A stretch of DNA of 64,000 nt from Byssochlamys sp. IMV 00236 (taxonomy: Eukaryota > Ascomycota > Eurotiomycetes > Eurotiales > Thermoascaceae), in the NCBI GenBank assembly GCA_001931875.2, contig MSJH02000802.1:38455-102454 (forward strand), given 5' to 3'. A program made the translations under genes and the position numbers. Below the pieces are notes generated by a model that ran no database searches, was not told where the DNA came from, and saw only the letters and a list, made by a program, of their open reading frames with translations. Every line of letters begins with the position of its first letter. Position 1 is the first letter of the stretch. Positions 33,253 to 44,367 of the stretch are shown one piece after another.

Positions 33253-34356
33253 TCAAAGAGCCGGCCGGCCATTATTGCTCAGACTCCATCCCCCCGACTC
33301 CGCATGATGCTCGACTTTACCCTCATTCTCCAGTTTCAGCAGAATCTGCTGCACCCCATGCGACGCCGGCACATGCAGGCTTTCCGGGACATCCCGATAG
33401 ATCACCCTGACCAACTCGAGCGGAGTCCACGACGCTTGAGATGTGCTCGACTCCGTCGCATCCGCCTCCACGGACCCGGTCCGGAGCACCCGCAGGACTT
33501 CCTCCTCGCGCTGCTGTCGATGTCGGATGTAGTCGGTGATCTTGGTGCTGGCCTTTTCGATCACGGCACCGTGTCCAGGGTACGCCCGTCCCGAGACACG
33601 GTTCTGCATCTTGTGTAAACTGGCAAGATAGACCTTTAGGTCCTCAAAGACCGCAGTGCCATGGCCCAGAACATCTAGAACACACATGTGTTAGAAACTC
33701 CCCATTGAAAACAATGATATACTAGGAGTGAGAAAAATCCACCCACTGTCTCCACTAAAGATGGCATCCTCCTCTTCCAGGATAAACGCCATATGATCCA
33801 CCGTATGTCCCGGAGTATGAAAAGCTCTCACAGTCGCCCCTTCGACCTGGAAGACCTGACCGTCTTCGATGTCGGTCTGTCCTTCGTCCGGCTGGTGCTT
33901 GTACACCGTGGCTTGTGGACAGATCTTCAGAAGATCCGGAATACCCTTGACATGATCATGATGCCAATGCGTGATGAGGGCCTTTTGCACCGTCGCCTTC
34001 TCCTCCAGCAGGACGGATTGTAGCGAATTCACCCAACTAGGGAATCCCTGGCCTGTGTCGATTAGCAGGCGCTGAGGGCCACGGCCAACAAGGTACGTGT
34101 TTGTGCCTGGTTCAATATTAGCCTTGTCCTCGTCCTGCTTGTCTTTTCGCAGAAGACAGAAGCATGGTTCCACATATTATTATTACCTTGTAATGTGAAC
34201 TTGTATCCAGTGAATAATTAGCGTATATCGTCACCCAAAACAAATCCAATCTCGTAGATAAAACACACTCACCTTCCCCGGATTCCCACCCAAGATCCTC
34301 ACCACAGAGGCACTCAGCCTTTCCACCTCTGGCAGCGCAACCAGCTGCGTCGCCAT
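33253..34356 (-). CDS. LACTB2-like metallo-beta-lactamase fold hydrolase
   Basis: Exons on the minus strand: 34356-34273, 34199-34187 (13 bases), 34106-33747, 33674-33253; 292 residues. The tiny second exon encodes FTLQ plus the first base of a glycine and restores the family sequence GNPGKFTLQGTNTYLVG. Metal ligands are intact: THWHHDH (His79, His81, Asp83, His84), then FHTPGHT, FSGDN and YPGHG. LACTB2 is a mitochondrial single-strand-specific endoribonuclease in animals; the same fold includes the thioesterases that release atrochrysone from fungal polyketide synthases. No polyketide synthase lies nearby, so the general LACTB2 role is the better guess. A winged-helix-like C-terminal segment (about 225-290) is present as in LACTB2. 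Confidence 0.88.
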
Positions 34357-35257
34357 GGTAATGGCAATCTAGGTGGACCTCTCCCCTAGGAATTCCTACG
34401 AGAGTGCGTCACTCGGTTCCTAGATGCTCATCCCGCTCAAGTCTCTGGCTCTGCTATATCGATGGAAATATTAATAAGAGCAGTAGTGGATGGTATGGAG
34501 AGTGGTATATCTACTCCGTTACTCGCAATCTCGTCGACGTGGGGTCGGATTGCGGAGATAAGTCCAAAGTCAAGCTGATCCTTACTAAGTAACTAGCTAA
34601 CAGGCTAACTAAGTAAGTCAATTAACGAAGTTAATAATAATAATAATAATAATAATTTATCTTGGACTGACTTCAACCTCGGCAGATCGAACTTTGTTTC
34701 TGCGAATAGGAAGCATGATTATGTCATTTACTCTTGCTCCCATCCACCAGCTACAACCGAGTACATCTACAATTCTACATACATACAACTCGAAGATGGA
34801 TAGACACTAGATTCAAGACCCAGTTACAAGCGCTACGCAACCCAGATTACGCCTACACAAGACGGGACAGGATGAACAGATGAAAAGTTTGCATGTATGC
34901 AGTCCCTAACACATAACAGTAGGAGAATAATATAAATATGACAGACTATATCCATGATTCCATTCCCAACGCGGAACAGACAAATGAGGCCAGTGCGCAC
35001 CCAAGAGAACAAGTCAACAAAAATTTGACGCTTTGCTGCCGGACCCCCAACTGCGCATGACCTGCGCCTTTCTCTCGCTCCCTTAGCACTTCTGCACGGG
35101 AGGACCAGCGATGCCGATTCCCCCCATGCCATGAATGTATACTTTTTCATCGATAGTACCCACCTCCATAATAAAACAGAAGTTTTCTAGAAAAAAACTC
35201 TCTGCATTGACATCAAAAACGTAGTAATACATTTCGGATCACCCGGCCAGAACTAAT
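34357..35257. other. Intergenic region LACTB2-like promoter / aconitase 3' end
   Basis: 0.9 kb with an AAT run at 34632-34656 and no supported gene. The 105-codon minus frame at 34833-35150 lacks recognisable features. Confidence 0.45.
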
Positions 35258-38164
35258 TTAGTTCTGCTCCTTGGACTTGCGGGCCATGGTGTTGAGGGCA
35301 GATCCGTCGCGGAACCACTCGAGCTGGGACTCGTTGAAGGTGTGGTTGAGCTTGATGTCGAAGGTCTTGCCATCCTTGGGGTGGACGCGCAGAGTGACGG
35401 GCTTGCCAACCTCGAGCTCGGTGCAGAGCAGGTCAACACGGTCCTCGGGCTTGATCTTCTCGTAGTCGGCGGGGTCGGCGAAGGTCAGAGGAAGCATACC
35501 CTGCTTCTTCAGGTTGGTCTCGTGGATACGGGCGAAGGAACGGGTGATGATAGCGAGACCACCGAGGTGACGGGGCTCCAGAGCGGCGTGCTCACGGGAG
35601 GATCCCTCACCGTAGTTCCAGTCACCAATAACAACCCACTTGATGCCACGGGCCTTGTAGTCACGGGCAGTAGCGGGGACAGGAGCGTATTCACCAGTGA
35701 TGGCGTTCTTGACCTTGTTGGCCTCACCGTTCTCCTCGTTGATGGCACCGATAAGCATGTTGTTGGAGATGTTGTCCAAGTGTCCACGGTACTTCAACCA
35801 GGGACCGGCCATGGAGATGTGGTCGGTGGTAGTCTTACCCTTGCACTTGATCAGGATGGGGAGGTCGGTGGCGTCCTTGCCGTCCCAAGGCTGGAAGGGA
35901 GTCAGGATCTGGAGACGGTCACTCTCGGGAGAAACAGCGACCTGGATAGACTCGCGCTCGGCGGGAGGAGCCTGGTAGGTGTCACGGCCGGGGTCGTATC
36001 CGTTGGCGGGGAGACCCTCACCAGTGGGAGGAGCGAGCAGGAACTCGTTGCCATCCTTGTCCTTCAGCTTGTCGGTAAGAGGGTTGAACTTGAGGGTACC
36101 GGCAATGGTCATGGCGACGACCAGGTCGGGAGAGGCGACGAAAGCGTGGGTAGCAGGGTTGGCGTCGTTACGGCCAGTGAAGTTACGGTTGTAGGAGGAG
36201 ATGATGGAGTTGGGCTCGCCCTTCTTCACATCCTTACGGTCCCACTGTCCAATGCAAGGACCGCAGGCGTTGGCGAGGATAACACCGCCGAACTCCTCGA
36301 GAGTCTGAAGCTGGCCATCACGCTCAATGGTGGCACGGATCTGCTCGGAACCGGGGGTAACAGTGAACAGAGCCTTGGCCTTGATACCGTGGTTAAGGGC
36401 GTCACGAGCGATGGAGGCGGCACGGGACATGTCCTCGTAGGAGGAGTTGGTGCAAGAACCGATCAGACCGACCTTGAGCTCCTCAGGCCACTTGTTGGTC
36501 TCAACGGCCTCCTTGAACTTGGAGATGGGAGTGGCAAGGTCAGGAGTGAAGGGACCGTTGATGTGAGGCTCGAGCTCGGAAAGGTTGATCTCAATCAGCT
36601 GGTCGTACTCGGAACCCTCATCCTCACGGAGTTCCTTGGCGTACTCGCGGGAGAAGTCACCAATGTGCCTGCGCTTGGTGGCGTTGAGGTAGTCGTACAT
36701 GCGGTCGTTGAAGGGGAAGAGAGAGGTGGTGGCACCGATTTCAGCACCCATGTTACAGATGGTACCCATACCAGTGCAAGACAGGGACTCAACACCAGGA
36801 CCGTGGTACTCGATGATGGCACCAGTACCACCCTTGACAGTGAGGAGACCAGCGACCTTCAGGATGATATCTGTGGATCTCAAGTCAGAAATGCTAGCAA
36901 GCCACTGGGAGAAAGCATCGATAACTTACCCTTAGGAGAAGTCCAGCCAGACATCTTGCCAGTAAGCTTGACACCAATGACCTTGGGGGCCTTCAGCTCC
37001 CAGGGAAGACCAGCCATGACATCGACAGCGTCAGCACCACCAACACCGATGGCGGCCATACCGAGACCACCGGCGTTAGGAGTGTGAGAGTCGGTACCGA
37101 TCATCAGACCACCGGGGAAAGCGTAGTTCTCGAGGATGATCTGGTGGATGATACCAGAGCCGGGCTTCCAGAAACCGATGTTGTACTTGGCACAAGAAGA
37201 AGACAGGAAGTTGTAGACCTCCTTGTTGATCTCGTTGGCACGAGCAAGATCCTTGTCACCACCAACCTGGGCCTCAATCAAGTGGTCACAGTGGACGGTG
37301 GTGGGGGTAGCCACGGAGGGCATGCCTGCAGACATGAACTGCAGGATAGCCATCTGGGCAGTGGCATCCTGACAGGCGACACGGTCAGGACGGAGCTTGA
37401 GGTAGGACTTTCCACGCTCGATCTCCTGTCCGTGAGGGTCGTCAAGGTGAGAGTACAGGATCTTCTCAGCGTAGGTCAGAGGACGGTTGAGACGACGGCG
37501 GACAATGTCCAGGTTCTCAGACATCTTCCTACAGAGCACAATGGCATGTTAGCATTCCCGAGATCCTCGGCGCGAACGGGCGCAATTGCAACCCAACGGC
37601 AGTCGCCCACAACCAGCCAGTGGCATCTTGTAGGCGGCCATCGATAATAACCAAGGACAATCATACTTGTAGTTGATGTAGTTACCCTGTAATAACCATA
37701 TTAGCCGTCATCCTGCGTTATCACGGAGCAGCCCGTCCAGCCGGAGCTAGCCGAGGTAGGAACAAAAAATATTCACCACTCACCTTCTCCCAATTCGTCA
37801 TCTCGACCTTCTTGTCGAGGGGAGAGTCGGCGACGGTGGCCAGGCTCCGAGACCCGAACATCTGCGATAGATATTGTCAGTGATCGCTCGTAAGTTGCAT
37901 TTCTGCGGCCATCCCGATGGATCGCAGTTCGTAATGCAGCGGATGAGGTTGGCTTACAAGACGGGACTTGGGGCCCTGTGAGAGAAGTGTGTCAGCATGA
38001 TGTCCATTATTATCGAGGTAGCAGCATCTCCTGCTGGCATTACAGGACGCTGCTACAGCGTCGCAGGAGTTCTCTCAAGTCTCTCCCTCGCGCGACAGTC
38101 CCTTGGGGGAAGAAAGGAAGAAACTTACCAGCGCACCCACGCGGGCAAGCCTAGTGGAGATCAT
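35258..38164 (-). CDS. ACO1: Aconitate hydratase, mitochondrial (AcoA)
   Basis: Exons on the minus strand: 38164-38129, 37975-37958 (18 bases), 37861-37784, 37686-37667 (20 bases), 37528-36930, 36870-35258; 787 residues, the usual length. It interconverts citrate and isocitrate in the TCA cycle using a [4Fe-4S] cluster. Cluster cysteines are present: Cys390 in IGSCTNSS, and Cys453 and Cys456 in ACGPCIGQ. Other landmarks are [27 protein letters not shown] and the swivelling domain near the C-terminus ([18 protein letters not shown]). The N-terminus ([30 protein letters not shown]) is a mitochondrial presequence spread over three small exons. Codon use is strongly biased, which also leaves a 581-codon frame open on the opposite strand. 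The divergent promoter carries a HapX/SreA-like site. Confidence 0.97.
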
Positions 38165-39401
38165 GATGGAAGCTCTCTAGGCACAAGACACAGAGCTCTA
38201 AGGACACATTCAAGGAGACGAAGCCCAAACAGCCAGCTCCAAGATATATGGGATGGGAGCAGGGAAGAAAGAGGAGTGGAGTGGTAGGGAAAGGGAGAAA
38301 GGTAGAGAAGTCAAGGTGACGACGGGGGGAATAAAAGAAGCTTGATGTTTTGAGGTGGGAAGATTCCGCCCACCGTCCGTTACAGCCGCTGTACGAGAAC
38401 CGGAGGACAGACCGCAAGCGCCTGCTGCAGGATGACGGTATTGAACGGTACGGCACCCGTACGGCTGCAGGCTTTCTGGCTGTTTCGGCACCGTTTCCAG
38501 CGCGTTTCCAGCCTGAGGCATGCGACCGGACACAAGGAAGGACGGCCCGGGCAACCAACCGCGGCCCGTACAAAAAAAATCCAGCTGGCCAGTTCTCCGC
38601 CAGAGAGACCCATCTCACCGTAAGGCTGCTCGACGATTCGAAAAGCCGACACTGCCACTGGCTGGATGTCTTGTTTGGCCGTACTGCGAGTAATGCTGGT
38701 TACAATGGCCGTACGACAAGACGGAGGGGAGGTCCAGCTCATCATGACGCTCGTAATAATCTTGGGTTTACGTTCGTCCGTCTGTGTGGTCACTCTGTGG
38801 CAAGCCCAGGCATGTGAGCCCTGCGGTCCAATCAGATCGCCCCTGATTACCGCACTGCCGATCAGATAATTTACCTACCACGGCAGCTTCGAAGCACTTG
38901 GTTCAGTATTATGTACTGTATATATTGATGAGAACATTGTTCACGCTCTCAATTCGGTTGGTTACGAATTACATGTAATATCTAAGTGGCAGTAATCTCC
39001 CTCTCTGACTCCTTTTTTTTTTCTTCTCGAAGAATTCCAAATGCCCAGGGTGATTTTCTCTTCCCCACAGAGACACGGCCATGAGGGATAACCGGAAACG
39101 TCATAGATTACCATACAGCGCTGGTGGTACGGATCGGTACCGTATCGACCCACCTCCCTGCAACCAGTCCGAGCCAGAGCCGAGGCCCGCCGACGGTCGC
39201 CAGCCTCTCCCCAGCTGCCAATAACCAAAGAGGCATAAAAATTTGACCGACAGCTAAAATTATTGAATTAGGTCGCGAGCACGCAGACCCGCAACCCGCA
39301 GGGTCCAGAAATCGAACTATCCTTCCGCTTATCGGTAAAATTATTTGCGACACTGCGATAGAGTAGTGCATCGTGCTGGATATCGATCCCAGACATCCAA
39401 A
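38165..39401. other. Divergent promoter region aconitase / BUD20-like
   Basis: 1.24 kb shared by aconitase (-) and the BUD20-like gene (+). It contains an iron-regulatory-like element (38828-38869) and repeated GCCGTAC/GTACGG words (38448-38453, the palindrome CCGTACGG at 38457-38464, GGCCGTAC at 38677-38684 and 38707-38714). Frames of up to 155 codons overlap on both strands and are not supported. Confidence 0.5.
38828..38869 (+). promoter_or_regulatory. Composite CCAAT-N12-GAT plus ATCAGATAA iron-regulatory element
   Basis: CCAAT at 38828-38832, then exactly 12 bases, then GAT at 38845-38847, which fits the published CBC:HapX pattern (CSAAT-N12-RWT). ATCAGATAA at 38861-38869 fits the SreA consensus ATCWGATAA. 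The element lies about 0.66 kb upstream of the aconitase ATG and 0.53 kb upstream of the BUD20-like ATG. Aconitase is a known HapX/SreA-controlled iron-consuming gene in Aspergillus. Confidence 0.65.
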
Positions 39402-39888
39402 ATGGGCGCGGTAAGAAGGATCAAGACGAAGCGGATGACGAGGTATGTCGCTAGAGCCACACATGCAGAGTGCTATGAATAGAATCGAAGTTCTAACGAT
39501 CACTCGTCTACAGGGGCTATGACCAGGTCCGCGCAGACCTTGACTCGTCCAAGCACCTCCGACAATACAAGGCCACGAAAGATGCGGAAGATCTACCTGG
39601 TCTAGGAAAGCACTACTGTGTTGAGTGCGCCAAATGGTTTGAGAGCGAATACAATCTCAAGGCGCATACGAAAGGCAAAAACCACAAGAGAAGGTCAGTC
39701 TGGTTGATGGATTCGATATCTTTTGCGACAAAGACTGACTTGCCGTCTACTGCAGGGTGCGAATTCTGCGCGAGGAAACATATACCCAGAAGGATGCTGA
39801 AGCAGCCGTGGGATTGGGAGTTGATAATGGCATTCGTTCCCAGGGACTAGCATCGTCCATGGATATGGACGATTCCAACCAGAGCTGA
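39402..39888 (+). CDS. BUD20/ZNF593-like C2H2 zinc finger protein (pre-60S factor)
   Basis: Exons 39402-39442, 39514-39693, 39756-39888; 117 residues. Bud20 is a shuttling factor that helps export of pre-60S ribosomal particles. The basic start MGAVRRIKTKRMTR can act in nuclear import. One C2H2 finger of the U1/ZNF593 type follows: YCVECAKWFESEYNLKAHTKGKNHKRR (about residues 48-74; Cys pair and His pair present). DLPGLGKHYC just before it is typical of the family. The protein is shorter than yeast Bud20 but matches the usual fungal and animal size. It is divergent from aconitase and converges with the mitochondrial carrier gene. Confidence 0.92.
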
Positions 39889-40374
39889 AGCACAATAACA
39901 TGGTGAAGGAGCATACCGTCGTGGTCCATTATCACGGGCCCTCAAAAAAAATAGTTTTCAACGGGAATGATCGCCAAAATTAGACGCAACAATCTTCCGA
40001 GCCCAACTCCCAAGCCATAGTCTATTCTCGGCGACGGCACATCAGACCCTATTGGGAAGGACACGATTGGCCATACTCAGAAAAGGGATTACGGATGGAA
40101 GAAAACTGAGGTTACCCGCTGTAACTACCGATTTCAGGCGCATTGTGCAGGGGAAGAAAGGTGCATTCTCCTGTGTATCTTCCGAGAATCGCCATAATCG
40201 AGTTCCGCAGGGCCGATCCGAAGCGGATGAATGGGTTCCGGTCCACGGATAAACGGCCAAAGTGCCGCTTTCGGAGAAAGGCTTTGCATCCTAGTGCCTG
40301 ATAGTCGATACCCATAATAATAATTTCACAAAGACTTTTTTTACCCTCTTGGACTCCACTATTGTTTTTTATTC
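39889..40374. other. Convergent intergenic region
   Basis: 486 bases with the 3' ends of the BUD20-like and carrier genes. Nothing else seen. Confidence 0.5.
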
Positions 40375-41497
40375 CTATATTATTGATACAGGGTCATGCG
40401 CCTCTCCTAGCGGCTCCTTATTGAAGGCTTTCATAAGCCACTCGTACGTTGCCCACTGTACAATGATGTAAGCAAATTGTACTCTCCTCGATTGGATGTC
40501 TACATACCTGTACTGCGTTTACTATGAACGCTCGCAGACTGCATACTCCGAGACCACGATAAAAGGTCTTGAGCCCTTCTGTCTGATATGCTCGTTTCGC
40601 AATCTCGAAAGATGTCAATATCCGCCTGTCCCTTGCGGTAGACTCCAGAAGCGGTCGGGTGTCCGAAGGTACCGCCGCGTGAAAGTGACCACCTGTCTGA
40701 GCTTGTAGCTTTGTCTTGACAACATCGAGTGGGAACACAGAGGCCCATGTTATGATACCGGCTATACCGCCGCAGAGTAGGACTTTCATTGCGGTCTGAG
40801 ACGCGCTCTCATTTTCGGTTGTCATATAGCGTTTCGAGAGCTCATAGGACCAGAAACTGCATCACGGCGTCAGCACAAAGATGCGGAGTGAAATGATGGC
40901 CATTCTCTCAGCGAGGCAGCCGTACTAGAACCCATATCCCACAGAGTCCCTGACACATGTGATTACGCCTCCAAAATAGAGCCCTTTCAACCCATGTCTC
41001 TTATATAGATCTCTGAAAACAGTCCAGGACGAGATATCCGATCGTGAACTAAGCTGTGCTCGACATTTAACCAGCTCCGTCGGAGAGGAAACAATCCAGC
41101 TAGCGATGCCGCCCGCAGCACCAGCAATCCAAATTTTATGTAACGAAGTACCCGTTGGGTTTGTCGGATCCGTCACGGAGGGGTCCAGGGCCATCAATGT
41201 CCGGTTATACGCGACGAAGAGCAAGGCATTGAGAGCTCCATATCCTAGTATAGGAGCAGCGGCGCCTGTAAAACAGTCAATTATGAATTACTGATCGATT
41301 CTCCCGTAATCTCATTGCCAGAACTTACCTCGTACAAGAGAACCAGTATTCTCGAATTGGTTGCGGAGAGACCGTGGAGTTGCTGCAGCTCCCTCGGTCT
41401 GGCCTGCTTGCAATCGAACTTTGACCAGATCCAAAGGGTTGCCGATGATAATCCCAATGGCTCCGCTCAGGTAGCCAGCCCAGAAATCGGATGACAT
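40375..41497 (-). CDS. Mitochondrial carrier family protein (amino-acid/acylcarnitine-like)
   Basis: Exons on the minus strand: 41497-41329, 41265-40926, 40856-40508, 40455-40375; 312 residues. It is an inner-membrane solute carrier with three repeats. The signatures are PLDLVKVRLQ (repeat 1), PTELVKCRAQ (repeat 2, with Glu and a preceding Thr in place of the usual xD) and PLDVVKTKLQ (repeat 3). PTELVK in the second repeat is typical of the ornithine/carnitine branch (SLC25A15/20/29/45-like, yeast Ort1/Crc1). The start MSSDFWAGYLSGAIG also resembles this branch. The substrate cannot be named. The gene shares a 349-base promoter with RAD54. All splice sites are GT-AG and phases close. Confidence 0.85.
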
Positions 41498-41846
41498 AGA
41501 CTGCAGTATCCTGCCTGGTAGTGGTCAATAATAGTATCCTTCATGGTGTAGATACCCTCGGAGCTCAATGATAAGTGTTGGCGGGGCGCTCCGGCGGCCC
41601 GCTGTTATCAGTCATGTGACGTCGCGGCATTTTGGTGATTAGGCTGCCAACACTGATACGCGCCGTCCACCGTATACGACGCGTCTCAGCCGTCAAGAGT
41701 TACAGAGTAACAACCCAAGCAAGTCCAACCACTACAGAACGACCAAGGTAGCGCAGGTGTCGTGGAGGGGACTTGGTGAACTTGGATACTTCTACTCTTG
41801 GACTCTCTTTTTTTGATCAGATGTAATTGTCCTCCGGTCTCCAAAC
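41498..41846. promoter_or_regulatory. Shared divergent promoter carrier / RAD54 with MluI cell-cycle box
   Basis: 349 bases between two divergent genes. ACGCGT at 41679-41684 is a perfect MluI cell-cycle box, about 165 bases upstream of the RAD54 start. ACGCGC occurs nearby (41658) and TGACGTCGCGG lies at about 41626. MBF-controlled DNA repair and replication genes carry such boxes in yeasts. Confidence 0.5.
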
Positions 41847-44367
41847 ATGTGTACTGCTTTATCCTGACAATGCAGCAGGCATCGACCGCGGATCGCCACA
41901 GCAGAGGCTGGCGGAGCGACACCACAGAAAGCCACGCGATTATACGGTGCCTCGAATCAGTCGATTGATCGCCTTACGAAACCTTTCAGGTGTCCGGGTT
42001 CAGCGACGCCTACGAGAGCATCTGATAAGCCTGCCCGCAAGAGACGCAAGGTCAATTACGCCGATGCAGATGGAAGTGTGGAAGATGGGAACAACAAGCC
42101 ATGGACAAACGAAGAGCGTTTAGCGCTTGCTAACCGTGATGTAAACCGATACGGAGTTTTCAAGGTGAAGGATAAAGATACGATTTTTAAGCAACGGTTT
42201 TCTGTTCCCTTGAAAAACAAAGCAGCGGGCGGATACGACGCTTCCAGACCGGCACCTAGTCTAGGGATGAGACGAAGTACTGGCTTTATCGTGAAGCCTC
42301 TACATGATCCCAGCGGGGAATTTGCAATAGTTCTCTATGACCCAACAGTTGATGATGTGGAGGAGAATCCTGAATCGAAGGAGAAGGAGGATGGGCCAAA
42401 AGAGGACGAGAAACCGAAGCTGGACGAGCCGCTCGTACATAAGAGTCTGGCGGACATTCTTGGACTAAAAAAGAAGGTCGAAACTCGTCCTAAGGTTCCC
42501 GTCGTTATCGATCCGCGGTTGGCGAAGGTCCTTCGTCCCCATCAGGTGGAGGGTGTAAAGGTATGGCATCTCTCATCATTTGGTCGGTTCCTGTCCTAAT
42601 AACATGCACTAGTTCCTTTTCCGTGCCACGACTGGAATGATCGACAAGAATGCACATGGGTGCATTATGGCGGACGAGATGGGACTGGGCAAGACCCTTC
42701 AATGTATAACCCTGATGTGGACGCTTCTCAAACAGTCCCCGGAAGCCGGCAAAACGACAATCCAAAAGTGTGTGATTACTTGCCCGTCAAGTCTTGTAAC
42801 CAACTGGGCAAACGAGCTGGTCAAATGGCTGGGCAAAGACGCGATCATCCCATTCGCCGTTGATGGCAAGGCCACGAAAGCAGAGCTCGCATCGCAAATG
42901 AGGCAGTGGGCTATTGCCTCCGGACGCTCAATAGTGAGGCCAGTTCTCATCGTGTCCTACGAGACGCTACGACTGAATGTCGACGAGCTCAGAGATGCCC
43001 CGATTGGTTTGTTGTTGTGTGATGAAGGGCACCGGCTGAAGAACAAGGACAGTCTGACTTGGACAGCACTGAATAGTCTCAATGTCACTCGCCGTGTTAT
43101 CCTTTCTGGAACGCCCATTCAGAACGACCTTTCAGAGTATTTCTCGCTTCTGCATTTTGCAAATCCAAATTTGCTTGGGTCACAAAACGAATTCCGCAAG
43201 AGGTTCGAAATACCTATTCTTAGGGGAAGAGATGCTGCTGGTTCTGAGGAAGATCGCAAGAAAGGAGATGAACGCCTGGGGGAATTAACAAACATTGTCA
43301 ACAAGTTCATCATACGCCGCACCAATGACATTCTCTCGAAGTACTTGCCGGTCAAGTACGAGCACGTCGTCTTCTGCAACCTTGGGAAATTCCAGCTTGA
43401 TCTCTATAATCATTTCTTGCAGAGTCCAGATATCAAAAGCCTACTGAGAGGAAAAGGGAGTCAGCCCTTGAAGGCCATTGGCATTTTGAAGAAACTCTGC
43501 AATCATCCAGACCTTCTTGACCTCTCAAAGGATCTACCCGGATGTGAGCAGTTCTTCCCTGATGACTACGTCCCTCCGGAAGGTAGGGGCCGTGACAGAG
43601 ATATCAAGTCTTGGTATTCAGGCAAGATGATGGTTCTCGATCGCATGTTGGCACGTATCCGCCAAGACACCAATGACAAAATCGTTCTGATCAGTAATTA
43701 CACTCAGACGCTCGATCTTTTCGAGAAGCTCTGCCGCGCTCGAACATATGGTTGCCTGCGGCTAGACGGCACCATGAATGTGAAGAAGCGGCAGAAGCTG
43801 GTCGACAAGTTCAATGACCCTGATGGTGAAGAATTCGTCTTTCTGCTCAGTAGCAAGGCCGGTGGATGTGGTCTGAATCTGATAGGTGCAAACCGTCTTG
43901 TGCTTTTCGACCCAGACTGGAACCCCGCTGCTGATCAGCAGGCGCTGGCTCGAGTCTGGCGTGACGGACAAAAGAAAGACTGTTTTGTCTACCGTTTCAT
44001 TGCCACTGGATCAATCGAGGAGAAGATCTTCCAGCGTCAATCTCACAAGCAGTCGCTATCCAGCTGCGTCGTCGATTCCGCCGAAGACGTCGAGCGACAT
44101 TTCTCTCTGGATTCACTTAGAGAACTATTTCAATTCAAACCAGATACGCGGAGTGACACCCATGACACGTTCAAATGCAAGAGGTGCAGGCCAGAAGGGG
44201 GTCAGTATATTAAGGCACCAGCCATGCTCTACGGTGACACCAGTTCTTGGAATCATTTCGTAAACGATGGCGAGAAGGGGGCATTGGGGAAGATACAAGA
44301 CTTGCTTCTGAGACAGGAAACTACAGAGAACGACGTCTCAGCCGTATTCCAGTATATCAGCCACTGA
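41847..44367 (+). CDS. RAD54: DNA repair and recombination protein RAD54
   Basis: Exons 41847-41850, 41902-42560, 42613-44367; 805 residues. It is a SWI2/SNF2 dsDNA translocase that stimulates Rad51 strand invasion and remodels chromatin in homologous recombination. Motifs: I ADEMGLGKT, II LLLCDEGHRLKN, III ILSGTPIQND, V SSKAGGCGLNLIGANR, VI DQQALARVWRDGQ. The N-terminal region is basic with PARKRRKV as likely nuclear signal, and the C-terminus has the Rad54-typical CKRC. The start is inferred: the coding frame has no ATG after a TGA at 41865, but ATGT|GTACTG...CCACAG|CAGAGG restores it. This 51-base intron has a CTGAC branch point, and leaves four coding bases in exon 1. The alternative would be a frameshift near 41910 following the ATG at 41870. 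Confidence 0.9.

Noticed and set aside
33691..34173. Reading the LACTB2-like gene as a polyketide-cluster thioesterase
   Set aside because: The fold is shared, but no polyketide synthase, tailoring enzyme or regulator lies near; the window is mostly housekeeping.
35342..37087. 581-codon frame on the plus strand opposite aconitase
   Set aside because: It is the mirror of a highly expressed gene with strong codon bias; such genes often leave long antisense frames. The protein is Gly/Val/Leu/Asp-rich and has no domain.
38151..38817. Overlapping 114-155-codon frames on both strands of the aconitase/BUD20 promoter
   Set aside because: Overlap in several frames is what GC-rich promoter sequence gives; none looks like protein.
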